NCBI GenBank assembly: GCA_021432635.1
Contig: MU270093.1
Coordinates: 62,001-126,000, forward strand
Origin: Thozetella sp. PMI_491
Taxonomy: Eukaryota > Ascomycota > Sordariomycetes > Chaetosphaeriales > Chaetosphaeriaceae
DNA length: 64,000 bases
Reading direction: 5' to 3'
Positions 43,264 to 55,401 of this stretch are shown here, one piece after another; the stretch's first letter is position 1; each line of letters opens with the position of its first letter. The translations under genes were made by a program, and so were the position numbers. The notes under the pieces are model-generated. The model had not been told where the DNA came from and searched no databases. It saw only the letters and a program-made list of their open reading frames with translations.

Positions 43264-44961
43264 GATGCTGTTTGTCCAACGACCGAAGCGTGCTGATCTC
43301 GTCCGAATAGGTGGGCGAAGAGGATGTCCGTTGGAGTAAGAGCCCAGCTCGAAATCAGATCAACGTGCCAAAAAAACAAAAGATGCGGACGAAAGAGAAT
43401 GGGATCTTTCTAAGCTTGACAGCTACAACGGTCAGGCCCGTTTCGGGCCAGGCGGTTAGCAAGGTTAGGTCGAACCGGTAGTGCCAAGGCTTCACCACGA
43501 CAGGGCGAGAGCAACGCTGATCGTTACAGCCACAATTGGCGTACAAGATCCCTGCTGGACCCTGGTTTTTGGCGCTCGGGTTAGGGGAGGGGCACGGGGG
43601 AGTCACCATTCGATGTGAGGTCCTCCACTGGACCGCAGCCCTCGGCCGGTTACGTGTTTTTTTTTTCTAGTGTATACCTAGGGCAGCAGCTGACGAAAGA
43701 GCACGACGCCGGACCTCAGAGACATCAATCACGCCGGCCACTCCCATACAACCCTTTGACCGAGTCATGGGAGCCCGTGGGACCACACATTTGTTGCGCC
43801 CCAGCGTCCATTGCCTAAGAGAAGAAAAAAACGTATGACGTCTGCGTGCGCAAGACCAACAGGCGGTCGACCCTCGGCATTCATGCCGGTGGCGCTAGAT
43901 CGGCGCCAGTCCCCTAAAGCGCGGCCCGCTTCGCTGGGGCGACACCAGGAGGAGGGGGCATGGGTGTGCATGCGTGGGCAGCGTGGCACAGGTTGCCAGG
44001 GTTGCCCAGTCTGGCCCATTAGAGCTGACCCCGGGAGCTTAGGAGGAGGAGGGAATACGAGGTGGTGAATTTTCCCACGACTTCTCCCAGAGAGCCGTGG
44101 CGAGCAGAGGCGCTGGCATAGGGCAAGGCATCTTTTGGATAAAGAGGCTTCATAACCCGTAGGGTCCTTGGTTCAGCAAAAGCCAAAAGGCAGCAAGGGG
44201 AGGAGGGGAGCGGCGTCACGCCTGTGGCAGCCACCGAGGACCGGGACGGAACGATAGGGTCAGATGTGCTGGTCAGGTTGGCGCAAGGAGCCAGCACCTA
44301 ATCGCCGTGACAGCTCCAGGTGCCTCCACCGGCCCAGCCGGCACGCCCTAGGCCTCCCGGGGCCAATGACGCTCTAGGCGCGCCCGCCCCCTTGTCCCGC
44401 TCCAAACTTCCAAGGCCGGTTGTTTAATATTGAAATTTTGGGTCTAGTGGAGGCTGTGTGGTTGATCGATCGACATATCTGTGCGTAGGGGCAAGCTTTC
44501 CGAGCCTCTGCTCTACTTTGTAGCTTTCCTCTTGAATTATTCAATTTCTTGCTTCATCCACTTCATCCACTTCGTCCACTTCCTCTGTGATGTGGTAGAT
44601 CCTTGCTTTCGCTCTTGTTTCGTTTGTGAGACGTCTCCTCGTCGCCCCTTCCCAGTCCATATCTTTTTCTTCCCTATCGCGCCCGCATTCCATTCTTGCC
44701 TTGTCGGCTGTGCCTGACATCATCGGACCGTGCCCGAAGTTGCCGGAGGTTGGCACAACGCACGCTAACTTTGCCGATTACGACGCCCTCGAGCTGCGCC
44801 CGGATACCGCTCGATCGGGGGAATAAGTGCCTCCGGACCCCCGATGTAAACAGCCCACTCCCCCCTACGACATACAACCCGAACATACCTTCCGAGAGGA
44901 AAGAAGAGAAATCGAAGAGAAAGCGCGGGTAGGCGGTAGCGCAAGATCTTATCTATGAGCC
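43264..44961. other. Divergent upstream region of PLC-like and SUR7 genes
   Basis: No gene supported. A poly-T run lies at 43651-43660, and from about 44460 the plus strand is CT-rich, as a leader for the SUR7 gene. Confidence 0.55.
44552..44587. repeat. 9-bp tandem repeat in the SUR7 leader
   Basis: The unit CTTCATCCA occurs twice, followed by CTTCGTCCA and a degenerate CTTCCTCTG. Confidence 0.85.
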
Positions 44962-44990
44962 ATGGCTCTGCGCTCCATCTTGCGCGTTAG
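44955..44990 (+). promoter_or_regulatory. uORF overlapping the SUR7 start
   Basis: An ATG seven bases before the SUR7 ATG opens an 11-codon frame that ends at TAG 44988-44990, overlapping the main start in another frame. It could lower translation, depending on context. Confidence 0.5.
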
Positions 44991-46060
44991 GAAGCAGCAG
45001 CTCCTCCACAGCAAGGAGCGTCCTGCCGCCGGCAACGGCAACGGCAACGGCACCGACTCCGAGACCCGAGCGTCCTCCAGATCCGACTCCAGGCATACCG
45101 GGCACAATGTATCTAAGGAGGATGTGAAGCGGTCGACCACAGCTCGCCGGGTCTTTTCCATGGTGGCTGCTTCTTCTTATTTTCTCGCCTGGATATTCCT
45201 CGTCCTGGTATGTGTCCCACCCGCCTCGTCTTCCCTCCCCCTTCCCTTGTTCTTTCCCTTCCGAGGGGGCGCTCACTAAGACCATGTTGTGCTGACTTGT
45301 CTCCTCCCAGGTCGTCATCGGCAACACTAGCAACAAGCGGGTGCTGAACGATATCTACTTTTTCAAGCTCAGCCTTGCGGACATTATCCCTACAAGCGTG
45401 CCCAATGCCCAACTCATCAACAGCATCGCTCAGAGCATCGGCCTCCACGATTTCTACCAAGTCGGCCTGTGGAACTTTTGCGAGGGCTACGACTCGGTGG
45501 GGATCACATCATGCTCGAAGCCGCAGACCCTTTACTGGTTTAACCCGGTCGACGTGCTCATGTCGGAACTGCTTGCGGGTGCCACCATTGCGCTACCGAC
45601 GCAAGTTATGACCATCCTCACCATCCTCCGCATCGCATCCCAGATTATGTTCGGCTTCTTCCTGACCGCCGCCGTGCTCTCCTTCGTGCTCATCTTCGCG
45701 TCGCCGTTGGCCGTCCTGTCGCGATGGTGGAGCCTCCCGCTCGCCCTCCTGGGCGGCATCGCCACGGCGCTGACGACCGCGGCCTCCATCGTGGGCAGCG
45801 TTATCAGCTTTGTCTTCAAGTATGCCGCCGAGGCGCAGTCAGATCTGAACATCCACGCCCAGGTCGGCATAAAGATGTTCGTCTTCATGTGGCTCGCAAG
45901 CGGGTTTGCGCTCATTGCCTTTATTGCGCACGCCGGCATGGGCTGCTGCTGCACCTCTGCCCGGGATATCAAGATCGGGAGGAGGCATATCAAGCCACCC
46001 AAAGCGGCATCGTCGAGCGCGACGACCACAGAGCATGGCGGAAATGAGTCCCCCAAATAA
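44962..46060 (+). CDS. SUR7/PalI-family eisosome/cortical membrane protein
   Basis: Exons 44962-45207 and 45311-46060, with a 103-nt intron (GTATGT...TCCCAG); 331 residues. A hydrophilic Ser-rich N-terminus of about 62 residues (with NGNGNG encoded by a GGCAAC repeat) is followed by the first membrane segment (VFSMVAASSYFLAWIFLVL, split by the intron). The extracellular loop carries the SUR7 signature LWNFCEGYDSVGITSC. Three more membrane segments follow: MFGFFLTAAVLSFVLIFASP, LPLALLGGIATALTTAASIV and FVFMWLASGFALIAFIAHAG. The tail is basic, then Ser/Thr-rich. SUR7 proteins sit in eisosomes and PalI acts in ambient-pH sensing; the family match does not separate the two. Confidence 0.9.
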
Positions 46061-46890
46061 GAAAGGGATGAAGTACGGAAAGGTTCATTCTATATACCCA
46101 GGTTGGAGACTTGAGTGGATTTCGTGCCACGGTGGCACAGGTAATAATCATGACTATAGACTTGGGCAGCAGGCATAGAATAGGATTGGCATCTGTGGTT
46201 CACAATAGAATGCATATTGATCAACATACACATTCACATGTCCCTCTTCGAGCCTGAATGTATCGCGGAACGGATACGACCAGGAGCCACATGCATTTCG
46301 GCATATCACTAGGTGATGGGGCTCTACCGAGGTAGCTCAGCTCTCTCATATGCAGTTCCAAAGTCACGTTTTCACGGGCTCCGCAATTCGAGATGATACA
46401 AGTTTCTTAGAACAAGAGACAGTTACAAAAAGCAGCCTGGTTATCGTATCTCGGGTGAAGAACAGATGAAAAAAGGCGCCCTGACTGCACATGTCCCTCT
46501 CCCGTGGCTGTCGAGTAACGACGACAAGATGATGAAGCTATCCCAAGCATGCCCCCAAATTTTGTGTAAACCCTTAACCCTGTAACATTGTTGTCCCATA
46601 ATTGTGTCTGCGCGGCTGAATGTGCCAATGCCACTTCGATCGTAGACGGAAGACTTCTCCGCGGAAGCCTTCCTTCAAAACAAAGCAAGCCCAAAAAGCA
46701 AACTCCTATGCGAAATGCGCCGCCGCTGTGTACAAAAGTGAACTACAGTTGATTTGGTTGTTTGTTGCCGGTGGTGCCGTGGCATCCGGAGATGTGTGGT
46801 GGAGCCATGTGTGAAGTATAGATGTCTCCCTCCTAGGCTGGAACACCCACAGTCCTCAGGTTGCCAGGTTCCGCTGCGCAGCGAGAGATT
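46061..46890. other. Convergent intergenic region
   Basis: 3' regions of the SUR7 gene and the small proline-rich gene; nothing recognised. Confidence 0.6.
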
Positions 46891-47130
46891 CTAGCGACGG
46901 ATGGAGGTGGTAATGGGCCAGTGATCCGTTCGGAAGCTCACAGGGCTGGGCGGGGGTGGGGGTGGAGCGGTATACTCGTGCTCCCGGATAGTGTGCATCG
47001 GCGTCACCAACTGGTCCGACTTAGACGCCAGGGTTGCGTTGAGGCTGGCGAAGAGGTCCTGGGAGGTGACTAGGTTGAGGTTGCGGCGCGAAGGCGCAAG
47101 AGGAACCGGAGAGGCGATTTGGGAAGGCAT
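46891..47130 (-). CDS. Small proline-rich protein, unknown function
   Basis: 79 residues from ATG 47130. I use this Met because the upstream extension of the frame (to 47244) lacks coding character. Codon third positions are mostly G/C, as in real genes here. The protein starts MPSQIASPVPLAPSRRNLNL, has a likely helix (DLFASLNATLASKSDQ), then HEYTAPPPPPPSPVSF and ends HWPITTSIRR. The Pro run could bind SH3 or profilin-like partners; that is inference. No signal peptide or membrane segment. Isolated by long gene-poor DNA to the right. Confidence 0.55.
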   Translation of the reverse strand: MPSQIASPVPLAPSRRNLNLVTSQDLFASLNATLASKSDQLVTPMHTIREHEYTAPPPPPPSPVSFRTDHWPITTSIRR

Positions 47131-49474
47131 GGTAGCGTGCGGGTAGAACTGAGAGCAGATTAGTGGTTGGATCTTAGGGGTGGGTGCGGTATGCTTATAA
47201 GCACGCGACGGGGTAGAGGTCGTACAAGTATTATGAGTGAGCAACTTTGAAAGCTACGGTCCGGCTGACTGAGAGGCTTGAGGTGTATGACCTGATGGGT
47301 CCGGCTGGGCTTCGGGGTGGAGGAAGTGAGAGAGGACGAGGTTTTAAAAAAAAAATCCTGGGGGAAGGGCGAGGATGGCGTGCTTATTAGTAGCCTTGTG
47401 AAAAAAAAAAAAAGTTCGGAACGAAGCGCGAGGCAGTTGCCGGAGTTCTGGGGTCGTGCCGTGCAACGTGCAGTCCGAGGTTATTGATCCCGGTCGATCG
47501 TCTAAGCCAGATAGAGAGGTGGGATGACAAGATAGGGCGAGGAGCCGGGATCTCGGGGGGTACTGGCTCGGGCTAACACCTTCGCTATGGGAGAGGTGTG
47601 TATGAGACGAAGAAGGTCCCAAGAATGGGTAAGCAGACGTCAGGAAAGCGCCGGTGACTCAGATGGTGTCAGGCTCGGGGCGGGAACTGTCTCTGCGAGG
47701 CGAGAGAGCAGCGATGGAGATAAGATTTGAGGCAATCGAGAGACACACGAGGTGTGGAGAAACGGCCGAGCAGAAGGGAAAAAAGCTGGGGAAGGCAAAA
47801 AACCCCAGGAATGAAGAAGGGCCAGGGAAAGGGATTTTTGTACTACTGGATGCACTTACCACGCTCGCCGTGGTCTGGGAAAGTACCACGGCCGTGAGCT
47901 CCTCCGGGCCAGGGCTGAAAAGAGGGCGTTGCATTAGAATTGTGCCGCGACGACAGGAGCCTCTCTCTGCTTCGCATCAGGCGAAGCCAGGGTTGGACCT
48001 AGACAGCGCCCCTCTCCCACACGCCCCCCCCCCCCTAGTTGACCCAATCTGGGGGCTCCGTCCTCCCGGAAAGATGTTGGGGTTGTACTGTACTGTACAT
48101 ACTCTGGTATGTATGAATGGGGAGTGTATTCTTCCAATCCGAAGTGCATGGAAGCCAAACGCAAACAAAGCCCTACTTTCCAGCCTAGAAAAGCGCCGAC
48201 GCGGGCCAAGACCGGAGAGTGCTCTCCTCTCCGCTGAATACATGCGTGGCTTCCAGCAGCTGCGAGGAATGCAAAACAAGGCCCAATTTTGGCTGAAGGA
48301 TCCGCTGTCCAAGTTCACAATACACCGAGACACGGCAGAGCATTTAGCACAGGGCCCCCGTCTTAGCTGGCCACGCTATGTGTCTACAGCACTCTCCATT
48401 TGCGAGAGGTGGTTGAGAGCCGTCGTCATGACGCTATGCACCCCAGGGTTTTTATTGCACTGTGCCCCTGCACACACATATGTGGTACTTATATTGGCGC
48501 AGGCAAACGAGGCAGGCCGAGAGAGTTTCGAAGGGAAAAGAAGAAAAAACAAGGGGGGGCGTGACGGGGCGCAGGCAGGCAAAGAAGGTTTGCTGGCCTC
48601 TCTGTCACCCCCCAGTGCCTGATATCCTTGCCTCGTTTACAAGCTCTCTCCCGATGCCTGCCCTCGCCAGACTGGGCCACTTCGATATTTGCCCCAGCGA
48701 GCCAGGCACGGGTCTAGGGGGCCAGACAAGATAACACACTGGCAATATTCTCTGCTGCGGTAAGTGTCCCGTCGGAAACACCGGCCAACTAGGCAGGCCG
48801 CTTGGGCGTGTGCGACTACGTGGAAGATCCGCCCAGTCCTCCTGCGAGGCCTGCCTAGAGACAGTGACAATGATAGGTCGTTTGTCTGGTTGTGGGAACC
48901 AATACCGGACAGCGAGGGGAAAAAGGGGAGATGAGCAAGTCTAAGTCACTCCCGTACCGTTCCGCAGCAGCAGATGAGGCCCGCAGGTCGTGCCACTGGC
49001 AGTCCAATATTTCTTGGTCCAAAATTTTCTTCTTATTTTCTCCTATCTTCCTCCTGGGCACGACAGACCAGAGAACCTCTTCGGGTCGGACAGGCCTACG
49101 CGAAGAGACCGGGGGGACGTGGACGCCTGCCGTGTTCCCCGACCGTCCGGGGCAATGGCCCTAAGCCTGATCGGGGAGATTCTCCCCCATGCCGCATGAA
49201 AATTGCAGTCCCATCGTCTTCGACTCAGTGGATGTGTTTGTGGGGTGCGACAGGGATTCTGGACGCTTTCTCCAGGTTCCTGGATTCTCGCACGTGTGCG
49301 GCGATAGCCCTGTCTGTCTCTTTTGCTCTGCCTGCTGTCTTTGCCTCCTTCCTTGCCGCCCGAGCAAGCCGACGGGACGACATCATCGTCATCCTCATGG
49401 GGGCCCAGCTGGCTTACACTACAAGGCATTGTATCACCTTCCGAGGCTAAGGCGAGCATTTAGGAAGGGAAGTA

Positions 49475-49488
49475 GGGGGGGGGGGGGG
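49475..49488. repeat. G14 homopolymer
   Basis: Fourteen consecutive G on the plus strand. Confidence 0.9.
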
Positions 49489-51396
49489 AGCTCCGTCGGG
49501 CTTTTTTCCGTTGTCAGGGCGAGAGGGGGGGCCGAGTCGTGCTGCTCCGTAGCTCAACTAGGTTCGATATTCGCTCCATATCCCCCACGGGATGAAATGA
49601 AATCGCCCGTTCGGCATGTGGTCGTCGAGGTGGTTGCTGCACGGCGCACGAGGCAAACACATGCATCCTTCCCACCTCAGCAATCGCATGGCCGCATTCC
49701 ATCCGACTCCCGAGGAATAATTAATGAACAAGCTCTCGTGCTGGTGCCACGGTCCTTCTCCGGTTTGCACGAGCCTACCTGGTTGCCGGCGTGGGGGTAC
49801 GGGCGCATTCCAGCAGCCCAATCTCTCTCTCGCCTCGTTCAGTCTTCATGGATCTGAGTCATATGGCCTTCCTGGACGGGCTCGGGGGCTCGGGCTCTTG
49901 ATAGTACTCCACTGGCGCAGCAATCCTACTCAGCGCCGTCCAGAGGCAGGCCAGATAAGCAGGAAGGCTTTTTTTCTCCCAGGGGCCCCCAAGGGAACGA
50001 TAGGAGGGCTAGGAGGATGCGCTCAAGCACCAGGGATGAAGCCATATTACCACACCAATGCTCTCGGCCGTCTTTCCCCCTTTTTGCGAGCTCAACCTAC
50101 CGGCCCTTCTTCGCCTCTTTCCCCCTTCCCCAAGACAGCTGGGGGGCGTGCCCTCACTGTTTACGAAGGTGCAGTCCTTTCATCCTGTTTCATCCCGTCT
50201 CCCGGCCCTTCATCCATGTGTACCTGCCTCGAACCGTGGCCCAGCCGTTTCAAGAAGGGTTCTGGAACCCGGGTGATTCCCGGCGGGCCAGGAGCACATG
50301 GCTCCCTGTCTGTCTGCGTTCGGACACAATTTAGAGCGGGACGGCTCTCGGAACCACCTCCCGCCCATCCATCCCATATGACACCCACATTATACCTCGG
50401 GGGCGCCGGCTAATACCCCAGACTTTCCGCTTGCTTGGGTGCCTGGACGCGCTGCCGGCCTGCACCTGTGGAAACTGTACATGGTACGATGCCAGTCTTG
50501 ACCGATGTTGCTTGATCTTCTTCGCAGCCATGCCGCGTCATTTGATCCCACCCCAATGCGCTTGCCCTTTCCTCTCTTGGCCTCTCTCTTCATGGTACCT
50601 CCCTGCTCACTCTGCAGAGGGGAGGAGCTGGCAAAGGGAGGGGGAGAAGAAAAAAAAACCTACGACCACCGGCGCCCCGTGCGCATCAAGACTGCGCAAA
50701 CCATTCGGTTCAGATCTTGGACGGCCTCTGCACCTGTAAGAGCTCTTGCGCTGGTGCGTCCGGAAGGGATACGCGGTCCGGAGTGCAGAAATGCGGTGTG
50801 GAACTCTAGAACCAGGCTATTTTGGTTGTGATCTCGTACCGGCGGGCTCCCGTCGAGAGCCAAGGTGTACCACTGTATCTCGGGCCTTCCATTCGCTAGC
50901 CCCAGCCTTGATTGCAGCCAATGCCCGCTAGCTGGCTTGCTTCAGACCTTGGAAAGAGGCGACACACGTCAATGCTGACAGCCGATACCATACGTGTCCC
51001 CGCGCCTCGGGCTGGTCGAACGGTCCATTACCGCCCCGGCTTTCTTAGCCTCCCCGCGCTGGGGAAGCTGAGGTCGTGCAGCGCTCCACGAAGTGCTCAG
51101 GCCTGCCATTCGCTCGTTAGAGAGCTCCAGCGTGGTCTTCGCTGGGGAGACGCAGACCGAGTGGCCTGTTTCTATTAGTGCAGCCCCCAATTAGAACCCG
51201 TTCTACCGCTGACCGAGCGTGCAGAGTTTGCCGGGGCGCATCGCATCACACGAAGCCGTGCTGTTGAGAGAGTGCAGGAGCCTGTCTCTCTTTGCAATCT
51301 CGCTGATTCGGTCGAATCAGGCTGTCTGGCTTTGCGGCGGGAGTTGGAGGACCTGTAGGAGCGGCCACTGGCGCTCGTCGACTACTTAGACACCGA

Positions 51397-51426
51397 CAGT
51401 CTCGATTAAAACTTTAATCGAGACTG
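51397..51426. repeat. Perfect 14-bp inverted repeat with 2-nt loop
   Basis: Left arm CAGTCTCGATTAAA (51397-51410), loop AC, right arm TTTAATCGAGACTG (51413-51426). The arms are exact reverse complements. It lies 1.27 kb upstream of the RPA1 ATG in DNA without a gene. Confidence 0.9.
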
Positions 51427-52693
51427 AGGAACGAGGGTTCCCGTGCCCGGGCGCACAGGTACCTCGCACCTGGCCTTGGTATCATTGCTCTGCAGCTCTC
51501 GGTCGAAGTTGGTCCAATGGGCTAGAGGTGGGCATCCTGGAAAGAGACACGAGAATGGACAAAGCTGCTCAGCTCTTCCTAGCTGACGACGCTTCCCATT
51601 CACGTCGGAGCTCATGGGGAACGCTGGACCGGCCGACACGTCTCGGTGCCGGGACTCTTTCCTTTCTGACACGAGGAGGCAACCCTCGATCTCTGTTGAC
51701 ACACTCGTTTGTCTCCCTTGCTTCGTGTTCCTTCGGATACTAAGCTGGGAGGCCGAGCTGGCGTGGCCACAAGATGGTGACGACGAGGGACCAGTCATGG
51801 CGGAAGAAGCCGTGGCTGATGGCAACCTTCCAATTATCTCTGCATGTCAAATTCGAGCAGATCTTGACCAACTCGTGACAAGCCCCTATGCAGGTGGTTG
51901 CCATCCGCCAGGGAGAATAACGACTAGTGCAGTGTACAAGAATGTGCCTCAGGACTTGACCTTGCCAATTAGGCTTCGGACGTGGAAGCTTCATGGATAG
52001 GTCATCCGGGAAAGCTGGAATCGTTCTCGACTGCACAAACCGCGTCGCGCCTGCTTCATTACCACGAACTGGGCCACCGAAATATATGGACGCAGAGCAG
52101 CGTCCTCTTAGCGAGTACGTGCACTAGCGTCCGGTTTCTGATATCCACGCAGCAACAGCGGCTCGGGGTTTCGTGACTAAATCTATAGCTAAGTTGGACA
52201 AAGGATTGAATGAATATATTTCTTCACAAACTAGTGGCGTTTATGACTATATTTCGACCTTGCTCTAAATCTAACTCTAACCGAGATCGCTAAGCACCGT
52301 CGCCGAACGACTTGGTGCGACTTGGTGTGGTTCATAGATGGCAGGCTCTATAAGAGGATATCCTATTCTATGGTGAAGATACCTATCCGTTGCTGTCAGT
52401 GACCTCCGAGGTTCCTTGCCCACTCGGTTCTCGGAGCAATTGATCGTGGCATCTAGTACTTTGGAAGTAGTGATAAAGGAGCACCGTGCCGGAGTAGTGG
52501 AAACACAGTATTCGCACTGGTCGTGCTGACATAACTGTGGGCAATTAAAAAGTGCTGCCCCTCAACGCGCTCAACGCGTCTCCCACTTCGCAAGTGCCAC
52601 CGCCAGGCAACATCACGACAAACTCTTTCTGTCCCGGCCGGCTCAAGGACAATATACCACTCGCACTTCCAAGAAAGCATCAAGATACTCGCA

Positions 52694-54695
52694 ATGGCCG
52701 AGCAGGCAATCTCACAAGGTGCTATCAGGTGAGGATTTAACCCCCACGCCAAATCTCGCAAATATGTTCCCTCGCTAACGGCGCGATGCGATGTAGTGCC
52801 TTCTTCAATGACGAGGCGTCCAAGTTCCCCGTGCCCGTCCTACAATGCCTCCAGATCAAGACCCTCGAAGCGAAGGGCGCGGGTGGTGCTGCGGAGCGCT
52901 ACCGCGTCGTACTGAGTGATATGCACAACTACGTCCAGGGTATGCTGGCGACGCAAGCCAACCACGTTGTCCACGATGGAAAGCTACAGCGCGGGTGCAT
53001 CGTGCGCCTCAAGCAATACCAGGCCCAATCTCTCAAGGGGAAGAAGTAAGCTCAACGCTCGCCAAGTGTATGAACGCTGTCACACTAACTGCCGCGCCAC
53101 GCTCGCAGCATTCTCATCATTCTCGACCTCGAGGTGATCGAGTCGTACGGCACTCCAGACAAGCTGGGCGAGCCGACCGCCATCGAAGGCAAGTCAACCG
53201 AGCCGCAGAACACGACCATCGGGGGTGCTGGTTTCTACGGCGCCAAGAGTGAGCCCCAGGATTCCAAGTCGCAAGTACAGAGGGAAATCGCCCAGACGCG
53301 CACCGATGGCCCCAGCCACGATAACGGCATGATCTACCCCATCGAGGCAGTGTCCCCCTACGCACGCAAGTGGACCATCAAGGCCCGCGTTACGAGCAAG
53401 TCAGACATCAAGTACTGGCACAAGCCCGGCGGCAATGAGGGCAAGCTCTTCAGCGTGAACCTCTTGGACGAGAGCGGGGAAATCAAAGCTACCGCCTTCA
53501 ACGACCAGTGCGATCAGTTCTTCGATGTACTGCAAGAGGGCGGCGTCTATTTTATTTCGACGCCCTGCCGCGTCTCCATGGCGAAGAAACAGTTCAACAA
53601 CCTTGCCAACGAGTACGAGATGTCGTTTGAGCGGGACACGGTAATCGAGAAATGCGAAGATACCAGCGCCGTCCCCCAGGTTCGCTTTAACTTCTGCACC
53701 ATCCAGGAACTGCAGAACGTCGAGAAGGACGCTACCGTTGACGTCATCGGCGTCCTCAAGGAGGTACAAGAGGTCTCTCAGATCACTAGCAAAACCTCCG
53801 GAAAGCCGTATGACAAGCGCGAGTTGACCATCGTCGACGACACTGGCTTCTCGGTTCGCGTTACCATCTGGGGCAAGACTGCAACGGCTTTCGACGCCGC
53901 ACCAGAGTCTGTCGTTGCGTTCAAGGGCACCCGGGTGGGTGATTTTGGCGGCCGCAGCCTGTCCCTCCTCTCATCCGGCACTATGGCCGTCGATCCTGAC
54001 ATTCCGGAAGCTCACAAGCTCAAGGGATGGTACGACGCCTCAGGACGCAATGACTCGTTCTCCACGCACAACAACATGTCGAGCATGGGGACCGCCACTG
54101 GAAGGAAGGACGAGACCAAGGTGATTTCGCAGATCAAGGATGAGAACCTAGGCATGGAAAATGTCGACTACTTCACCCTCAAGGCCACCGTCGTATACAT
54201 CCGGCAGGAGACGTTCGCGTATCCGGCTTGCCGCACTGAGGGTTGCAACAGAAAGGTTACAGCGACAGGTGACGGAGGCTGGCGGTGCGAGAAGTGCGAC
54301 ATCACCCACGAGAAACCCACCTATCGCTACATCATGTCCGTGAATGTCAACGATCACACCGGTCAACTCTGGCTGAGCTGCTTCGACGAGGTTGCCAAGA
54401 AGATCATGAACGGCAAGTCAGCCGACGATCTTATGGAAATCCAGGAGCAAGATGAGTCGCGGTTGGCAGCTGAGTTTGAGGCCGCCAACTGCCGCAAGCT
54501 GACTTTCCGGTGCCGGGCTAAGATGGACTCGTTCAACGACACGCAGCGGTATGCATTCCTCACCCCGTCTCCTCCGCGAACTTGCCGAGCTGACTTTACT
54601 ACAGTGTACGGTACCAGGTCATGAGCGCCGCACCGCTGGACTTCACGGCCGAGGCGAATGCTCTGTCGGAGCTCATCAAGCAAATGGATGTGTAG
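52694..54695 (+). CDS. rfa1: Replication protein A 70-kDa subunit (RPA1)
   Basis: Four exons: 52694-52728, 52797-53045, 53109-54548 and 54605-54695; introns 68, 63 and 56 nt; 604 residues. The N-terminal OB fold (DBD-F, 1-115) includes VLQCLQIKTL and HVVHDGKLQRGCIVRLKQYQ. DBD-A begins near YPIEAVSPYARKWTIKARVT, with LFSVNLLDESGEIKATAFND and YFISTPCRVSMAKKQFNNLA. DBD-B includes VDVIGVLKEV, then KRELTIVDDTGFSVRVTIWG. DBD-C holds the zinc ribbon, Cys 469, 474, 488 and 491 (CRTEGCNRK then GGWRCEKC), and ends EANALSELIKQMDV. RPA binds single-stranded DNA in replication, repair and recombination. Exon 1 encodes MAEQAISQGAIS; exon 4 completes the C-terminal OB fold (RVRYQVMSAAPLDFTAEANA). Confidence 0.96.
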
Positions 54696-55401
54696 GCTGT
54701 GAACGTATTGAAGGACAGGACGAGTTGAAATGGTATGGGTCTCGTATTCAGCGCCTACATGAATCCCAATGTTTACCGGGCTGGGTCAGCATCTATTTGA
54801 CTACAACATCCACAGCTGGCTGCAGATGGCTCCGGTGTCGTTCGCTGGATCAGGAAGCAAAGAGATGTTGTGTAATGGTCACGAGCTTTGACAAGCACCA
54901 TGTATCCTACGAGATGAGGACACGAAGGATGAGTATGAGAAAAGAGAGAACGGGCCAAATGTAATTCAGTCGGGGAGCCTTGCGGCACAAGTGAGGATCT
55001 CCACATATGGAGCAATGAGTGGTAGGACGGTACCAAAGATCTTTTTCTCTTTTGTCTCTCATGCTTGATATCCTCCCGTCGTTCCTCCGCGCAGATGGCT
55101 GGCCGCGCTAAGCTCGGGTGCGTATATCATACACCAATGACGAAGTGGCTCGATCTACCGTATCGAGGCTTACCGACTGCTCATATAGCTGGACCCTGTC
55201 TGCCGCCGGTCCCCCTAGAGTGCCTTTCTCAAAACGCCTCGCAGATCCCAAATCATCATGTCGTCCATGCTCGTTCGCGGCGAGGCGTGCAAACTCGATG
55301 CGCCTCCACCAGCTGAATACACAAACCAAAAACGGCCGTTAAGACGGATTATCCCAGCAAGATGACTGCAGCCGGGCGACAACCGTAGAGGCCTTGCTCT
55401 T
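54696..55401. other. Convergent intergenic region
   Basis: Between the stops of RPA1 and CSN3. No gene supported. Confidence 0.6.

Larger units (their letters stand above)
47131..52693. other. 5.6-kb gene-poor, GC-rich region
   Basis: No gene supported. Large open frames (such as 47654-48622 and 49189-49857) come from low stop density and have no plausible product. Homopolymers: A10 at 47346-47355, A13 at 47401-47413, G14 at 49475-49488. A perfect hairpin lies at 51397-51426. The region right of 52000 is AT-richer and should contain the RPA1 promoter. Confidence 0.5.

Noticed and set aside
46565-46590. Telomere-like CCCTTAACCCT
   Set aside because: Single degenerate occurrence, not a tandem array.
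47654-48622. 322-aa frame
   Set aside because: Starts at GTG, has no recognisable motif and atypical codon use; low stop density in GC-rich DNA explains it.
49545-49580. GTAGCTCA...GGTTCGA, resembling tRNA boxes
   Set aside because: The boxes are too close and no cloverleaf can be folded.
49189-50413. Overlapping 222- and 229-aa frames
   Set aside because: Different frames open over the same DNA, with no coding bias or motif.
51614-52000. 128-aa frame upstream of RPA1
   Set aside because: The C-terminal half is faintly protein-like but there is no homology I recognise and no splice support.
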